Shown piece by piece: positions 4,230 to 5,077 of a DNA stretch of 5,077 nucleotides. The first letter of the stretch is position 1. The number at the start of each line of letters is the position of its first letter. A program made the translations under genes and the position numbers. A model generated the notes under the pieces. The model was not told the DNA's origin. It ran no database searches and was given only the letters and a program-made list of their open reading frames with translations. Source of the stretch: Darwinibacter acetoxidans_A (GTDB taxonomy: Bacteria; Bacillota; Limnochordia; Darwinibacteriales; Darwinibacteriaceae); NCBI GenBank assembly GCA_041936745.1, contig JBHGWS010000078.1, positions 1 through 5,077 on the forward strand. The letters run 5' to 3'.

Positions 4230-5077
4230 CTAACGGAATAAGACAACAGAGCGGAGGAAGCTTTCCGCCGTCGGTATATGTACGGGATCAATAAAGCCCA
4301 AGATTACCTTGGAGTTTTCTAAAAGTACCGCGGGCTCAAGCCTGATTCCATCTTTAGAGGTGTGCAGCAAAAGAAGGAGATCATCAAATTTTGGTTGAGC
4401 CGCCCAACCATCCCGCGCCCCGAAGATCATCAGCTCAATAGCCTTTTCCCCATTAAAATATTCTAAAACTATCTCACCGTACTGTTCAAACATTGATTCG
4501 TACCTAACCCTGATCCCCCTTAATTCAAAACCGCCGGGAAACGGTTTTTCCACATCGTACCAGGGTACGAGTTCTTGAAATTCTTCCTTAGTCAAGCTTT
4601 TTACTTCCGGTTCCGCGGTAAAGAAAAGCGGCGGTGCTTCACTGAAGTCCAATCCGGAAAAATCCGGCTCCAAGCTGAATTCCCTCAGAATTTCTCTTGA
4701 GGCTACATTTCCTTCTTCATCGTAGCTGATCCGCTTTACCGATACGAAAACATCGTCCGCCTGCCACATCTCCGAAACCAGCGCACCTGTTTCCTTTAAA
4801 CGGACCTGCCAGTGGCTTGTTTCCCACTCCCCAATCACTTCTGTGCCTACTTCCTCTACTTCAAACAGCTCCTCCAAGTCCCCTGCGGCCAAATGATCCA
4901 CCAGTTCGTCCAGGATAAAATCCAGGGCATCACCCAGATCCCAAAGCAGGCCGCTCATTTCCATGTACATTTTGCCATCCTTGATATATATCTGTGTAAC
5001 AAACTCTTCGCCTTCCGCTTCTCGGACCACAGTATAAGAAGCGTCCGGCAGCGGCAGGCCGTCTGTAGTTTCAGAAA
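4230..5077 (-). CDS. Hypothetical protein, possibly LolA/RseB-like, C-terminal part (5' end outside the window)
   Basis: The frame is open from the window edge (SETTDGLPLPDASYT...) through 281 visible residues to a TAG at 4232-4230. A GTG at 5030 could be taken as a start, but the reading frame continues upstream, so the gene is cut by the window rather than starting there. I do not recognise a named family with certainty. The visible N-terminal part (EGEEFVTQIYIKDGKMYMEM, then WQVRLKETGALVSEMW) has the alternating strands and the 'KDGKMYME' pattern of LolA/RseB-like lipoprotein-binding folds. The C-terminal part (FPGGFELRGIRVRYES, then IVLEYFNGEKAIELMIF) resembles DUF4367-like domains of clostridial membrane-linked proteins. 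It is strongly acidic and has no cysteine in the visible part; any signal peptide or lipobox would lie outside. It is convergent with sodA, and no role in oxygen defence is implied. Confidence 0.7.
   Translation of the reverse strand, partial: SETTDGLPLPDASYTVVREAEGEEFVTQIYIKDGKMYMEMSGLLWDLGDALDFILDELVDHLAAGDLEELFEVEEVGTEVIGEWETSHWQVRLKETGALVSEMWQADDVFVSVKRISYDEEGNVASREILREFSLEPDFSGLDFSEAPPLFFTAEPEVKSLTKEEFQELVPWYDVEKPFPGGFELRGIRVRYESMFEQYGEIVLEYFNGEKAIELMIFGARDGWAAQPKFDDLLLLLHTSKDGIRLEPAVLLENSKVILGFIDPVHIPTAESFLRSVVLFR

Noticed and set aside
1..5077. CRISPR arrays, tRNA or rRNA genes, insertion sequences, and selC or other selenocysteine machinery
   Set aside because: No regularly spaced repeats, cloverleaf sequences, transposase frames or terminal repeats were seen; the Sec machinery must lie elsewhere in the genome.

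Overview
The window looks like chromosome of an anaerobic, low-to-mid GC Gram-positive bacterium of the Clostridia (Firmicutes). This rests on strong GGAGG-type ribosome binding sites, a TTG and a GTG start, a VanW-family protein, a Bacillus/Clostridia-like superoxide dismutase and, most tellingly, a selenocysteine-encoding TGA. Species cannot be named from the sequence. No phage, transposon or CRISPR signatures are seen, and gene order is compact.

Layout. Positions 1-213 (minus) hold the first 71 codons of an MFS transporter, missed if only ATG starts are considered because it begins with TTG. The divergent gap 214-416 carries a perfect 18-bp palindrome, a possible promoter and a Fur/PerR-like dyad. 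At 417-524 lies a GC-rich, hairpin-rich leader with its own strong SD-ATG, in frame with the next gene. At 525-1136 is an AhpC-like peroxiredoxin whose peroxidatic cysteine codon is TGA (663-665), followed at the right distance by a SECIS-like hairpin (676-693). Read through as selenocysteine it gives a full-length 203-residue protein; read as a stop it looks like two broken ORFs. A rho-independent terminator follows. At 1217-2371 is a flavoprotein of the sulfide:quinone reductase superfamily with no cysteine at all, then at 2424-3380 a membrane-anchored VanW-family protein, possibly co-transcribed. The AT-rich gap 3381-3539 holds a 12-bp inverted repeat, a Fur-like site, a good sigma-A promoter and a dyad at the expected transcription start, all upstream of a Mn-type superoxide dismutase (3540-4163) with its own terminator. 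Convergent to it, 4230-5077 (minus) is the C-terminal part of an unrecognised, possibly LolA/RseB-like, secreted or anchored protein cut by the window edge.

How the parts fit. Superoxide dismutase makes H2O2 from superoxide, and the selenocysteine peroxiredoxin would remove peroxide, so the two form a plausible oxygen-defence pair in an anaerobe. Their upstream regions share GATAAT...AATCACT elements, which hints at a common Fur-family regulator; this is inference. The flavoprotein may be a membrane-associated oxidoreductase in the same stress context, but its substrate is unknown. The main point for a reader is the selenoprotein peroxiredoxin, which also lacks the usual resolving cysteine.
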